This document shows positions 1-10,437 of a stretch of DNA of 64,000 nt, in pieces. Made by a program: the position numbers and the translations under genes. The notes beneath the pieces were generated by a model. The model made no database searches, had not been told where the DNA came from, and was given only the letters and a program-made list of their open reading frames with translations. Positions within the stretch are counted from its first letter, which is position 1, and the number at the start of each line of letters is the position of its first letter. This DNA comes from Lasiosphaeria ovina (taxonomy: Eukaryota > Ascomycota > Sordariomycetes > Sordariales > Lasiosphaeriaceae): contig JAULSN010000005.1 in assembly GCA_033439765.1 (NCBI GenBank), positions 3,611,001-3,675,000 on the forward strand, given 5' to 3'.

Positions 1-323
1 CCTTCTGCGTCTTTGATAGACGGCGAACTGTCCCGGTCCCTACTTCATCCATCTGTACTCCATTCATTTTCCGTTGGTTGAGTCTGCCGGTTCTTCCTTC
101 CGTTCCTTTCACGCCTGATCGTGCTGGCAAATTTCCCGCAATTTTGCATCGATTCCCCCGCCAGCTGCGCCTGGACACATCAAACCACCGACCTGCCGAC
201 GAACTCGTTGCGACTACCAATTGACACACCGCACTGCTAGTGCTTATCCACGCCAACACGCATAACACAACTTGAAGAGAAACCACCACATACTGCCCGC
301 ACGAAGACGTGCGCATCGGCGTC
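1..323. other. 5' flank of the GH128 gene
   Basis: No gene is recognised here. The stretch is rich in C and T near its 3' end, as is common for fungal promoters and 5' leaders. It presumably holds the promoter and 5' UTR of the glucanase that starts at 324. The longer open frames on either strand here are low-complexity and overlap the glucanase. Confidence 0.5.
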
Positions 324-1550
324 ATGTTTTCCAACGCAATTCTCGCTCTGGCCGTCGCCAGTCTCGCAGGACACGCAGTCGCTCTCGGTCCTCGCCAGCA
401 TGCCCACCAACATCTCCACAACAACAAGAGGGCCTTGGTTACCGAGTTGGTCACGGTGACGGACTGGGTCACGGTCACAGTCGGCGACAAGTCTACTACC
501 TCGAGCGCTCGCCAATTTCTTGCTCAGACCCGCCAAGTCCGCTCTAGCTCGTCGAGTTCCAGTTCCAGCGTTGCCGCACCTCCTTCCCCACCCGTCGTCG
601 CGCCTACCCCGACTACTATCATTACCCAGGTGAAGAGCTCGGCTGCTAGCAGCGTCGCCCCCGTCGCCAAACAGCCCGAGGCTGCTGCTGTCGCTCCATC
701 TCCGTCCATCCCGGCCCCGGCTGCTAGTCACGCAGCCCAGCCTCAAGCTCCTCCTCCCCCGGCTCCTCCGGTTGTGGTTAAACCTGCCGCGACTTCTGCT
801 GCTGCTGCACCCCCCGCCGCGGCACCCGCTGCCGCCCCGGCTTCTGGCGGCCTGCGGCGCGGTCTTGTTTACAACGACCATACCTTACTCCCGCGCTTCC
901 TCACATCCGGCACCAAGGCCACATGGACCTACAACTGGGGTCAAGGTGACGACTCCAGCGTAGGGCTCGAATTCGTGCCCATGCTTTGGTCTACGAGCAA
1001 GGGCTTCCCCGCAACCTGGCCCGCAAACGCCGCAAAGGCTATCAGTGCTGGCAGCAAGTGCGTCCTCAGCTTCAACGAGCCCGACCTGGCCAGTCAGGCC
1101 AACCTGTCGCCAGCAGACGCTGCTGCTGCTCACATCCAGCTGATGAACCCGTTGTCTGGGAAGGTCCGGATCGGCTCTCCGGCCATCACCAACAGCCAAG
1201 AAGCAGGCCAGGGTATTAAGTGGCTTACGGCCTTCCTTGCCGCTTGCAATGGCCAATGCAAGATCGATTTTACTGCCATCCACATCTACGGCGTACCGCC
1301 CAACGTCTTCCTTGCTCACATCTTGGAGGCTCACGCCGCGGCCAAGACGAACATTTGGATCACCGAGTTCGGCTTCCCTGGCTCGCCGGATGAGGTTAAC
1401 GCGTCCCTCCAGACAGTCCTGAAGCAATTGGAGACCAACGCGACCTTTTCCTTTGTTGAGCGGGCCTCGTTCTTCATGGTGAGCGACGGCCTGCTCGCGC
1501 AGGGTGGCGGCGTTAGCACATTAGGCCAGACGTTTGCCTTTGGTGCTTAG
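324..1550 (+). CDS. Secreted Asl1-like GH128 beta-1,3-glucanase
   Basis: A single exon encodes 408 aa. The first ATG is at 324; an in-frame GTG at 309 would add residues before the signal peptide and is not used. Residues 1-20 (MFSNAILALAVASLAGHAVA) form a signal peptide, followed by a possible KR processing site. Residues about 75-180 are a Ser/Pro/Ala-rich linker. The C-terminal half matches the Asl1-like glycosyl hydrolase domain (GH128, TIM barrel): it opens with GLRRGLVYND, carries an FNEPD motif (E252, likely acid/base) and an ITEFG motif (E348, likely nucleophile). Known relatives act on cell-wall beta-1,3-glucan. The protein is probably secreted or wall-bound and works in wall remodelling or glucan breakdown; that role is inferred. 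No intron is needed and both ends are intact. Confidence 0.9.
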   Translation: MFSNAILALAVASLAGHAVALGPRQHAHQHLHNNKRALVTELVTVTDWVTVTVGDKSTTSSARQFLAQTRQVRSSSSSSSSSVAAPPSPPVVAPTPTTIITQVKSSAASSVAPVAKQPEAAAVAPSPSIPAPAASHAAQPQAPPPPAPPVVVKPAATSAAAAPPAAAPAAAPASGGLRRGLVYNDHTLLPRFLTSGTKATWTYNWGQGDDSSVGLEFVPMLWSTSKGFPATWPANAAKAISAGSKCVLSFNEPDLASQANLSPADAAAAHIQLMNPLSGKVRIGSPAITNSQEAGQGIKWLTAFLAACNGQCKIDFTAIHIYGVPPNVFLAHILEAHAAAKTNIWITEFGFPGSPDEVNASLQTVLKQLETNATFSFVERASFFMVSDGLLAQGGGVSTLGQTFAFGA

Positions 1551-2390
1551 GCGGTTTCGTGTTTACTGGGGTGGATATCTGGCGGGACATTTGGCGTCGC
1601 TTGTTTTTTTCGATGGGATTGTTGGAACACTTTGCGCCACTCTATGGTTGGCTTGGTCTGGGGTACTTTCTGCCTTCTGGGTATATCCTGTTTCTGAAGG
1701 AGGAGGAGGAGGACGTGGATGGCAATGATTTTGCTATATCTTCACTTCACTTGTACATGTGTTTTTCTGTCTTGTACCATTCGACATGCACACGCACAGC
1801 ACGAAACCCATGTCCCGACAAGCCAGAAGAGATGGGTTGGTTGGAGCGCTTCTCTTCGTTTCCCGTCGCTGCCGCGCCCGCTTGAGGTGTCTTTGGATTT
1901 CTCACGGGCGCTGCTGGGCTTGGGACCCTTGTATTGGTAACCTTTGATGATTATGATTGCGCGGGCGAAGAGTGTCGGTGCAGACACATACAGGAAATGG
2001 AAATCACGGATAGATTTTCACGAGCTACGAACCAGGAATCAAAATGGGCTTTGCGACTTGCAAAGAGAAATTTGTTTGCCTCTGTGTCTCTGCGTGTGGC
2101 GGTGTCACTGTTCGCTTGAGATGTCTTCATGCGGTAGGTAGGTATGATTAAGCATTGCTTTTGTGTTGCACAACGCCCATGTTTGGCCCATGTTTGCTTC
2201 CTTGGCGGCCTGAAACTTTGCAGGTAAATTGCTGGGCCTGGCGGGCCTGGGGCGGGCGGGTGCGGTGGGGCAACAAACGACCTGAGGTTGAGTTGACGGG
2301 TCTTTGTGGCCGCCACCCCCTGACCCGTCCGTCGTTCAATCCGGCCGAGCACTTATAATTTGCAACGGGGAATGGGGGGGCGGGAGGCCC

Positions 2391-2418
2391 AGGCAGGCAG
2401 GCAGGCAGGCAGGCAGGC
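2391..2418. repeat. (AGGC)n tetranucleotide microsatellite
   Basis: About seven perfect tandem copies of AGGC lie in intergenic DNA. No coding context. Confidence 0.9.
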
Positions 2419-3208
2419 GTCGCGATCGAACCGCTTCCCACGTGCCTGTGCCGTGAGTCTCTCTATTGTCGTCTTGGTTCGGAATTTCAGAATTCCCAAG
2501 TCTCATTCTTGAGCGAGCTGGAAAACGTTGGCTCGCTTCCAGGCACGCGGGGCCGCATCCGCATTGCTCACTTCACATGCCAGACACACGGCGACCGACC
2601 GACGGCTGACCCAAGACAACTGGATGGAAGGCCTTGTTTGCACCTCCCCGCATGTATATACACACGCACGTGTATGTGCATTCCTCGGCTGGCAAAGGTG
2701 TCGCGACGCCTTCGAGCATTCTTCGTTTTCTTCTCCTCGGTACGTATGTACTGTACCTGGGTAAGTACTTGGCGCTGTTATCGGTGCTGCTTCTACAGAT
2801 ATGTTATGTGAGGAAAAAGATTTTTGCCCAGCCCGCCGGATCACGTCAGACAGACAAGACAAGACAATACAGAAGGAACAGGAACAAGAAAAAAAGGGGG
2901 TGGATTATTATGTCATATTGTCCGTCATGTTCCGTGCCGCCGCCCGCCGCCCGCGTGCGCTGACGGATGGATGCATGCATGCATGGACCAACGCACGCGG
3001 GCACAGCACTTTGAGTTTTTTTCACTCTGTGAGCGTGTGTGCTCGAGAGCGGCGCATGATAACTTGAAGAGTCTGGGAAAAGGTTAAGATGACGGTCTCG
3101 TGCGACCGTTTAAACAGTTTGTGCGACGACAAAAACACCAAAACACACATGCGGCGCTGCACGCATTGTTACTTTCTGAACCACCACTCGGATCGCCTTT
3201 TTGCAAAA

Positions 3209-3228
3209 GGGGGGGGGGGGGGGGGGGG
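3209..3228. repeat. Homopolymer run of 20 G
   Basis: Twenty consecutive G follow an A-rich stretch. Its exact length is likely to be uncertain in sequencing. Confidence 0.9.
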
Positions 3229-4391
3229 CGCCACACTTTATTTCCCCCACACACATATATGGCACATGGCACATGGCGCGACGCCGCGGCCGGGTTGGTT
3301 GGTCGCCTCGGACTATGGGGTGCGTCTCGGTGCGAGGGATGGGATGGCATTTGCGGTAGACTGTCTGTCTGTCCGTTCGGCTCGGGCCGGTCTTGCCGGT
3401 CTTGCCGGTCGAGGGTGAGGTCCATGGCATTGCACTTGACTGGACCGGAGGAGACGGGGGTTCGGGTGGTGCAGTTGTCGACCAAGGGGGAGCTTCAGCT
3501 TGAATAGAAATACTATTAAAAGGCCATCAATATTTGGCAGTATATGTAGGTGGTGTCGTTCGGATTGTAGACATGCCTCCGCCATGGCTGGACAATGTAG
3601 TCCGCACCCTGGCTAGCTATTTGGTGGTGGGATACCTACCTATGGCAAGAAACAGTCCCAACACCTGCGAGGCGGCCCGCGCCACCCCTTGGGATGTATG
3701 CAGGCAGGGCATAACAGCAGTTGTGCTGTGATGTCGTTGACATGTTTCGGTTATTCTAAATTCAAGATTGAAGCAACGATTACCCAGGTACCTAGGTAGG
3801 TAGGTACGCAGCCTTCTTTGGAAAACCACATTCGCTGCTCTTTTCGTGGATATATAGAATAGGATTGGTACGGGCATAACTTGGACCTCGGCCGTGACGG
3901 TTTTTCCCTTTCCCTTTGCCATCCTGGTAAGCGGTGCATGTGTGTGGAAGTCGCCGTATCCCGTGTACCGTCGTTTGTTTGCCGTGTCGGGAAACCCCAG
4001 GGAGAAAGGAGGTGCAGACTCGAGACTGAATATCTGCCATCACTGTACTTTGAAACTTGTTCGGCATGCTCGGAACAGGACACAGCAGTTCGTCGCTCAG
4101 TCCATATAAGAGTCGTCATCGTCGGCAGAAAGAGTCCCGAGTCGTTCACTGCAGCAAGGACTCCTGTCAGGAAACCAAGGTCATCAACAGCGCCCAATGT
4201 CGTTTGAGAAATGCCTAGGGGCGTATTTCTCTCTTTGATCCCGGGTGTATCCACCAGAAAGAGCCCCGGAGTCGGTCACATTGGCCAATTGCAAAAATGT
4301 TGAATCGTGTAGGTTTGCACATGATATCTGCTCTTACTGCGATCGACTGACAAGCATCCCCAGTCTCCATCTCTCTCTGTCTGGAGCACAA

Positions 4392-4462
4392 TCGGGTAGG
4401 GTGCAACGGTAACATCAGTGACTCTCACTCACTAGCCCCGGGTTCGATTCCCGGTATCCGAA
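4392..4462 (+). tRNA. tRNA-Glu (anticodon CUC), atypical
   Basis: The 71-nt stretch folds as a cloverleaf. Acceptor TCGGGTA (4392-4398) pairs with TATCCGA (4455-4461) with one G-T wobble, and the discriminator is A. The anticodon stem AGTGA/TCACT is perfect, with loop CTCTCAC, giving anticodon CUC. The T arm is CCGGG-TTCGATT-CCCGG and contains a perfect B box. A T-rich pol III terminator (TTTCTTTTT) follows at about 4469-4477. Oddities: position 8 is G instead of the nearly universal U, the D arm has only about three pairs and the variable loop is 4 nt. It is either a divergent functional gene or one starting to decay. It decodes GAG. Confidence 0.75.
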
Positions 4463-7416
4463 TGACGATTTCTTTTTGCTGTTGTGGATGGTGGTGATGG
4501 GTGATTACGAACAAGACATGGTTCCATTGTGGTTTGCAAGGCTGTGGAAGCTCGCTCTTTAGACGTGTGGCAAGAGTTGTTTTTTTTCATCATTTTACTG
4601 TGAAGGTCCAGGAGCATCTCCTAATACACTCAATGAAGTAATTCTTGGAAGACCTTGGAAGCAAGTAAAAAATATCTTATCTAGGTAGGTAGGTAATTGG
4701 TAGGTGTGCTAAGCATTTTCTTTTCGTCTTTTTATTCTCGTCTACTGGAGGATGGAGATGTGGTACATATGGTAAGGACGAACCAGAAGAGATAGAATGG
4801 GCTCGTATCAGTTCCAGTAAGGCCAGTCAGTGTACTCCGAGTTTACCATGTCCTATCAGTCAGACGCTTCTGGTTTCCAGGAGCTAGCAGGTACTCCAAG
4901 ACAAGATCCCAATGTAGCTGGCGATAGTGAATTGGTTTAAAGGCACGTATTGTTCACTACAATTAGTTTATCTATCGAATCTGGCGAGGAGCAAACTCCT
5001 AGTGTCGATTCACAAAAAATAGAGATTGAACTAACCCATCACCTATTCACCAAGAGAAGCCAGCTTCTCTGAACAAGACCAAGGGCAGTCGGTACTTGTG
5101 ACTCTTTTTTCTATTTTTAAGCCGGTCCTTGGAAAATGCCGCTGCAAAGAGGTTGTGCTCTTGGCTCGCAAATATATAAGTCAGAAACCCAGGACCTTAT
5201 CAACTCTCGAGGAGCAAGGATATTATTGAGGGGAACTGCAGTGGTATAAATCTTTGGGGACTGAAACCCTGAGTTAAACTGCTGTGTCTGGGTAACAATA
5301 GTAGATAATGCCGTAGACTGGAAAGCCACAACCATGAAGGCTATAGCTGAATTGCTCAGCATTAGCTGCTGGAGAGCTTTAAACTGTTTCAGCACACTAC
5401 CGATATTTACGCTATTTTGAGACCGTCACAGAAGTAACTGCAGAACACGCAAGACTTGTTGATTCGCTAAACACCTACGGCTGCCAGTTTGTGGCAGTTC
5501 CGCGGCGGCAAGACATTGCAGAATGCGATTGAGATGGTGCGAAAACGTTCTTCAATATATCCAAGGCAATACAAGACCAACTAGAAACTGCCTAGGTTTC
5601 TGCACGGCTTAGCAGACCAGCTAAGGGTCAGCATTGACGGACCGAGAGATGGCGGCTTCACCCAAGTCTGAGCCGCGGTAATAGAGCCTCTACCCTTCGG
5701 GTTGTGAAATTCACCGAGGTAGATGCACCCATTGAGTCGTGACTGAGATCACCACTGCGATTATTTGTTCGGCACATATTCTGTCGTCGTGAAAGGGGTA
5801 TATTATTTTGGTAGTCTTCATATCCGGATTATTGCTAAAATCATGGCATGGCGAGATGCCATGTGAAGACGAGAATCCATGGAGAGGGAAGGAGAGTCAA
5901 AACAAACTTCCTAATCGGGAAGAGAGAGGTGCCTGTGCGATTAGGCACTGTACGATGACGGACAGTAAGCGGCTTGGTGCCTGAGGTGTGCGGTTTTGAT
6001 CTCGGAGAATTCTTTGCAAGTCAAGGCCATTCATTTCGGAACCCAAAACCTAGAACCAAACGGCCCTAGCACGCAGTACCTACCCCTAACCCTGGCTGCA
6101 CAGGGCCGAAGACGTCACACCGATTCGAACTTCATGATGATGGCGGGGCAGCCGAGCTTTTCGTCCTTTCCAATTTTACCCCGCCAAAGCGAGCTTCTCC
6201 ACGACCACCTCAGGTCGGCAGCTCCAGACCGCCTTCTTCAATTCTTCTTTCTGCAGTTGTCTTTTATTTTCCATCGTCGGCCTGCATTGCATGTCGGCGC
6301 GAGAGCGAGGCAGAGAGAAAGAGGAAAGGACTGATTGCTACCCTAAGCGGGCAGTGCGGCGTGGGTTAATCTAGACTTCTAACTCACTGGCAGTTCTGCG
6401 GTCTGCCTTCTGCATTCTGCATTGATCGTCTCTCTTACATGCGCCGTGCATGCTAATCGGAGTTTCTATTATCTATCTCTTGTCGACCCCACCGTTCGTG
6501 GCTCTCAGCCCTGTTGCGTCGGGCCCCGTCGTGTGGTGTCGAGTCGAGTCGAGTCGAGTCGAGTCGAGTCGAGTCGAGTCGATCGACCTGTCTTGGCCCT
6601 CGTGTCTCGGTATCACACACAAAGTCGGTCTACGTACTAGAGTTGCAGACAGCCTTGCTCTGTGCGCCAAGTGCGGTCAAAGTGCATCTATCTGCACCAG
6701 TCTGCATCTGCATCTGCATCTGCGACCAAGAGACCCGGCCTAGTTTCCCGGCCGCCACCCTGCGCTGCGCTGCGCTGCGCTGCGATCTCGTCGTTTGTTG
6801 CTCCGCTCCTTCAGAACCAGCGGTCAAGGACGCCAGGGACACAAGAGCGGAACAAGGCAAAAAAAGAAAAAAAAAGAGCCGCGACAAGAGGGAAGCGAAC
6901 GCCCGACATAGTTCCTCGTCTGCTATCACCGCCACACCACCGATACACCACCGATACACCTCCTCGTCACCTCGCCCTGGCCCCAGGGTGTGAGGGTGCG
7001 GTGTGTCTTTGCTTCTGCAGCCCAACGGAGCCCAGCCAATCACTCCGGCCCAGCCACATCTCCCATCCCATACCGCCTCCCTGACCTGACGGACCTCTGT
7101 CTCTGTGCGTGGACAACAATAACGTGCGTGGTCCACCCCACAGCACCGCACCGCACCGGCCTTCGCCCAGTTGGGCCTCGGGCCAAGACCAGGCCCTCGC
7201 TGTCGGACGCCTTTGTCCATCTTCACCTTACCCGACCGCCGCATGTTCGGCATCTAGTCTGGCGCCCCATCTTCTTCACCACCTCCCTACCCAGCCACAG
7301 CCCCGGCCAGCAGATACGCCCAGGCTAGCCCTACCTACCTTCCTGCCCTGTCGTGCTTGCCCGACCCCCATCTCCCGCCTCCCGTCCCCCATCTCCCACG
7401 ACCCCTGTCCTGCGTC
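4463..7416. other. Intergenic region, AT-richer then CT-rich leader of TRM9
   Basis: About 4470-5990 is visibly richer in A+T than its surroundings and holds only short frames, the longest 92 codons on the minus strand (5117-5395) with no recognised motif; it may be old relic DNA. About 6000-7416 is C/T-rich, has several short pentanucleotide or hexanucleotide arrays, and probably contains the promoter and a long 5' UTR of the TRM9 gene. No gene is recognised. Confidence 0.5.
6538..6583. repeat. (GAGTC)n pentanucleotide array
   Basis: Eight or more perfect tandem copies of GAGTC. Short (CATCTG)n and (TGCGC)n arrays follow at about 6700-6722 and 6763-6784. All lie upstream of the methyltransferase gene. 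Confidence 0.9.
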
Positions 7417-8655
7417 ATGGCATCGCCGACTCCCTCTTCCCTGCCCTCTTCGTCAGCGGCCCATGCCGTGGCAAGCCTGGCAGCTGCCGCCGCCGCCGCC
7501 GCTACCGCTGCAGGAGAGGCAGAAAAGGCCGACCAGGTCGCGGAAGCCTACGAAAACGCCCACGTCCATGGCGTGTACGAAGCCATCGCCCCGCACTTCT
7601 CGGCCACGCGCTACAAGCCGTGGCCCGCCGTCGCCGAATTCCTGCGCGCCCAGCCCCCGGGCGCCGTAGGGCTCGATGTGGGCTGTGGCAACGGCAAGTA
7701 CCTGGGTGTCAACCCGAGCTTGGTGATGCTGGGCTCTGACCGCAGCCCCGCGCTCGTCGCGCTTGCGAGGGACCGTGTCCAGTCTCTCGAGCGACCTCTG
7801 CCTGTGCTACCAGGACCACGTGACTCTGGGGCCACAGTAGCCGTCGGCCCTGCTGTCTCGGGCGGGAAGACGAGAAACAAAAGGGCGCCACCGCCAGGCG
7901 AGCCAGGTATTGGTGAGGCGACAGCAGATGCCGCCGCCGCCCCTGACTCACCCGCTGCCACTAGCAACGCACCAGGTGAAACAGAGCCCGCGGCGGTCGC
8001 ACCCACACCCGCAGCCCCAGTAGCAGTATGTACAGATGTTGTCGTGGCTGACGGCCTTTCACTGCCCTTCCGCGACGGCGCTGTCGACTTTGTCATATGT
8101 GTGGCTGTCGTACACCACTTGTCGACGCGCCCAAGGCGGCAAGACGCTATACGCCGGCTTTTGGCATGTGTCAAGGGCAGCGGCCGGGCGGCCGGAACAG
8201 GCGGCAAAGTCCTCGTGTACGTCTGGGCTCTGGAGCAAGGGAATAGCCGGCGCGGGTGGGAAGAAGGCGGAGAGCAGGACTTGCTAGTGCCCTGGGTTCT
8301 CAAGAGCCCAAAACCGCAGCAGAAAAAGCAGAAGCAGCCGAAGCAGCGACAAAAGCACCAGGGGCACGAAGATCATCACCGAGGAGACAGCAGCCTTAGT
8401 GAGGCCAATAAAAGCGGTGAGCCCCCGCTAACTGAATCATTACCATCACCGCCGCCGCCGCCGCCGCCGCCGCCTACTGGGGAGGATGGTAACGATGGCA
8501 GCACTGGCGCGAGCCACACCGACCCCGTCTTCCGGCGCTTCTACCACCTCTACCGCCAAGGTGAGCTGGAAGAGGATGTGCTGGCAGCTGGGGGCGCAGT
8601 GGTCGCCAGCGGCTACGAGAAAGACAACTGGTGGACCGTGGCTACCAATCAATGA
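7417..8655 (+). CDS. TRM9: tRNA wobble-uridine carboxymethyl methyltransferase (Trm9 type)
   Basis: An intronless 412-aa frame. The ATG at 7417 is chosen because the residues upstream in frame are non-initiating and low-complexity. Trm9 uses SAM to finish the mcm5U modification at the wobble position of tRNAs such as Arg(UCU) and Glu(UUC), normally with Trm112. The family signature AYENAHVHGVYEAIAPHF lies at about residues 44-61. SAM motif I, LDVGCGNGKYLG, is at about 86-97, DGLSLPF at about 212, VAVVHHLSTRPRR next, then KVLVYVWALEQ. The C-terminus (DPVFRRFYHLYRQGEL to NWWTVATNQ) is typical. Two disordered insertions enlarge it: an Ala/Pro-rich one at about 127-205 and a Lys/Gln/His plus poly-Pro one at about 290-367. 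The N-terminus has a poly-Ala run. Yeast Trm9 is about 280 aa, so the extra length is these insertions. Confidence 0.92.
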   Translation: MASPTPSSLPSSSAAHAVASLAAAAAAAATAAGEAEKADQVAEAYENAHVHGVYEAIAPHFSATRYKPWPAVAEFLRAQPPGAVGLDVGCGNGKYLGVNPSLVMLGSDRSPALVALARDRVQSLERPLPVLPGPRDSGATVAVGPAVSGGKTRNKRAPPPGEPGIGEATADAAAAPDSPAATSNAPGETEPAAVAPTPAAPVAVCTDVVVADGLSLPFRDGAVDFVICVAVVHHLSTRPRRQDAIRRLLACVKGSGRAAGTGGKVLVYVWALEQGNSRRGWEEGGEQDLLVPWVLKSPKPQQKKQKQPKQRQKHQGHEDHHRGDSSLSEANKSGEPPLTESLPSPPPPPPPPPTGEDGNDGSTGASHTDPVFRRFYHLYRQGELEEDVLAAGGAVVASGYEKDNWWTVATNQ

Positions 8656-10437
8656 GTCCTTCATCTTACCTTTTCGTGGTGCTGCCCAGGCCCTCAGGAG
8701 GACCTTACCTAGTTTCTTAGTCGAGCCGATCTTGATACCTAGCCCCAACTGGCCGCAGCTGGCCGGGCCCAGGGGGTGGGGGAAGTCATTCAGGACAAAA
8801 GTTCCTCCCCCGTGGTCAGTGTCACGTTCCACTAGCGTGAACAACAGCCAACCCTCGAGTCACACTGCCTGCCTCTTTGTTTTATTCCTCTTTGCTTTTT
8901 TCTCAAACGGTCCAATTTGCGCATGTCTAAATGTCTCTCTTCTTTTCTTCTTCCCCTCGGCCCTTTTCCACAGGGAAAGCGTCTATCGACTTGTGATAAT
9001 GATATGACATGTCGCGTCGCTTTGCGTCGGATATCCCGTATCCATCCGTCCCCTGGATCGCCGACACGAAAAGGGAAAAAAAGAAAACAGTTTGTCAGTT
9101 GATGGGCTGTTGTGCCTCGTATTAATCACTATCTCCCCCCTTTTTTCCTCTGATCGCCTGCACGAGCAAGTCAGCCGATTGTATCTCGAGAAGAGTTGAC
9201 AAGAGGGAAATGGACCGTGAAGAGAATTTAACAAGGGGAAAAAAACGAATCAGCTTCTTTAAATGATACTACTACTACTACTACCAATACCAAATAATAA
9301 TAATCGTGACACAAAACACTACAAATAACACGACATGAACCAGAAAAAAAAAATCTGTGAAATATGATTCTTCCAACTTTTGACAGATCCCCGTCTCGCA
9401 CCTTGAATGTCTTGTCCCTCTTCTCTACCCTTTCTTTGCAAGCAAATGTCCACCAGATGAAGCGGAAAGAGGACAAGGATGAAAAGAAAAGAAACATGAT
9501 TGTATGACCTCGAAGCAAGTAGGCCAAAAAGAAACAGCGGACGTAAAAATAGCGTGTGTATCGTATCGTAGATCGTTGACGTGGGAATTCGTTCGTTCGT
9601 TCGTTCGTTCGGGGGGGGTTTTTTTTTGGGAGGGGGGGTCGTAAATCAGGGAAAACAGACCAAGAAAAACAGGTAGGTAGGTAAATATGTAAACCGCCGC
9701 TCCATGAAAAAAAGAAGATGGATACAAAAGAGAATTCATGCTGCTGCTGCTGCTGATCGAAGAAGGAGAAAGTCGAATGGGGAAAGTCCATTCGTTGTGT
9801 TGTGTGGATGCGAAAAAACCTCCTCCTTCCCAAGTCCTCAGTCCCTCTCTCCGTCTCTCTCTGTACCCCCTTTCTTTTTTGTAAACTCCTTGAACCCCCA
9901 CCTAGAAATGCTATCCATGCCCGCCCACGCGCCCCTCCGTCTCTCCTTGTTGTTATTCCTCCTAAGAAAATGGTGAAAAAGAAAACGGCTCCCTTGGCTT
10001 TTTTAATGCATGCACGCTCTTGCGTTTAGACTAATAGCTCGTCATAAAAAATGGGTTCCTCTTCTTTCTTTGTTTCTCCTGCTTGCTTCTCTTCTTCTTA
10101 TTGACGCGCCAACATCCCAGATACAAAAGAAAAAACATGATGATAAACAATGATGATGATAAAATACCGACATGACTTCCCCACAGAAAAATGACAAAAA
10201 AAAAGGACATGGGAGAAGGTGTTGAAGGTTGTAATAGAAGAAAGTGTATTGGACGGGTGTAAACCCCGTCAAGTTGCCTTGGTAAGAAGAGAAAGCAGAA
10301 ACCCCCCCTCCCCCGACCTTCCCCCTCCTCATAATTAGATCCATACAAACACCACAGCTTTGACAGTTCCATCTCCGAAGGTTGGCGCCATGTCTTCTTC
10401 CTAGCTCTTTCCATTAACCAACGCACAAATATTCGAT
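8656..10437. other. Intergenic region between convergent genes
   Basis: Holds the 3' flanks of TRM9 (+) and the Myb-like gene (-). It contains poly-A, poly-T and G-rich runs, a (TTCG)n array near 9588-9610 and TAGG-rich DNA near 9672. The long minus-strand frames here are low-complexity (Phe/Ser/Leu runs) and I do not accept them as genes. Confidence 0.55.

Larger units (their letters stand above)
1551..4391. other. Intergenic region without a recognised gene
   Basis: Open frames on both strands are short, overlap each other and show no family motif. The region contains the 3' flank of the glucanase, an (AGGC)n array near 2391-2418, a run of 20 G at 3209-3228 and TAGG-rich stretches near 2137 and 3787-3806. 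I see no gene. Confidence 0.55.

Noticed and set aside
309..323. Upstream GTG start for the glucanase
   Set aside because: It would place five residues before a good signal peptide. The ATG at 324 is the natural start.
5660..5680. GAGCCGCGGTAATA word resembling the 530 loop of small-subunit rRNA
   Set aside because: Only about a dozen bases match and the flanks do not. Likely chance.
9228..9901. Long minus-strand frames near the 3' side of TRM9
   Set aside because: They are made of Phe, Ser, Leu, Arg and Gln runs coming from poly-T, (TTCG)n and CTG repeats.
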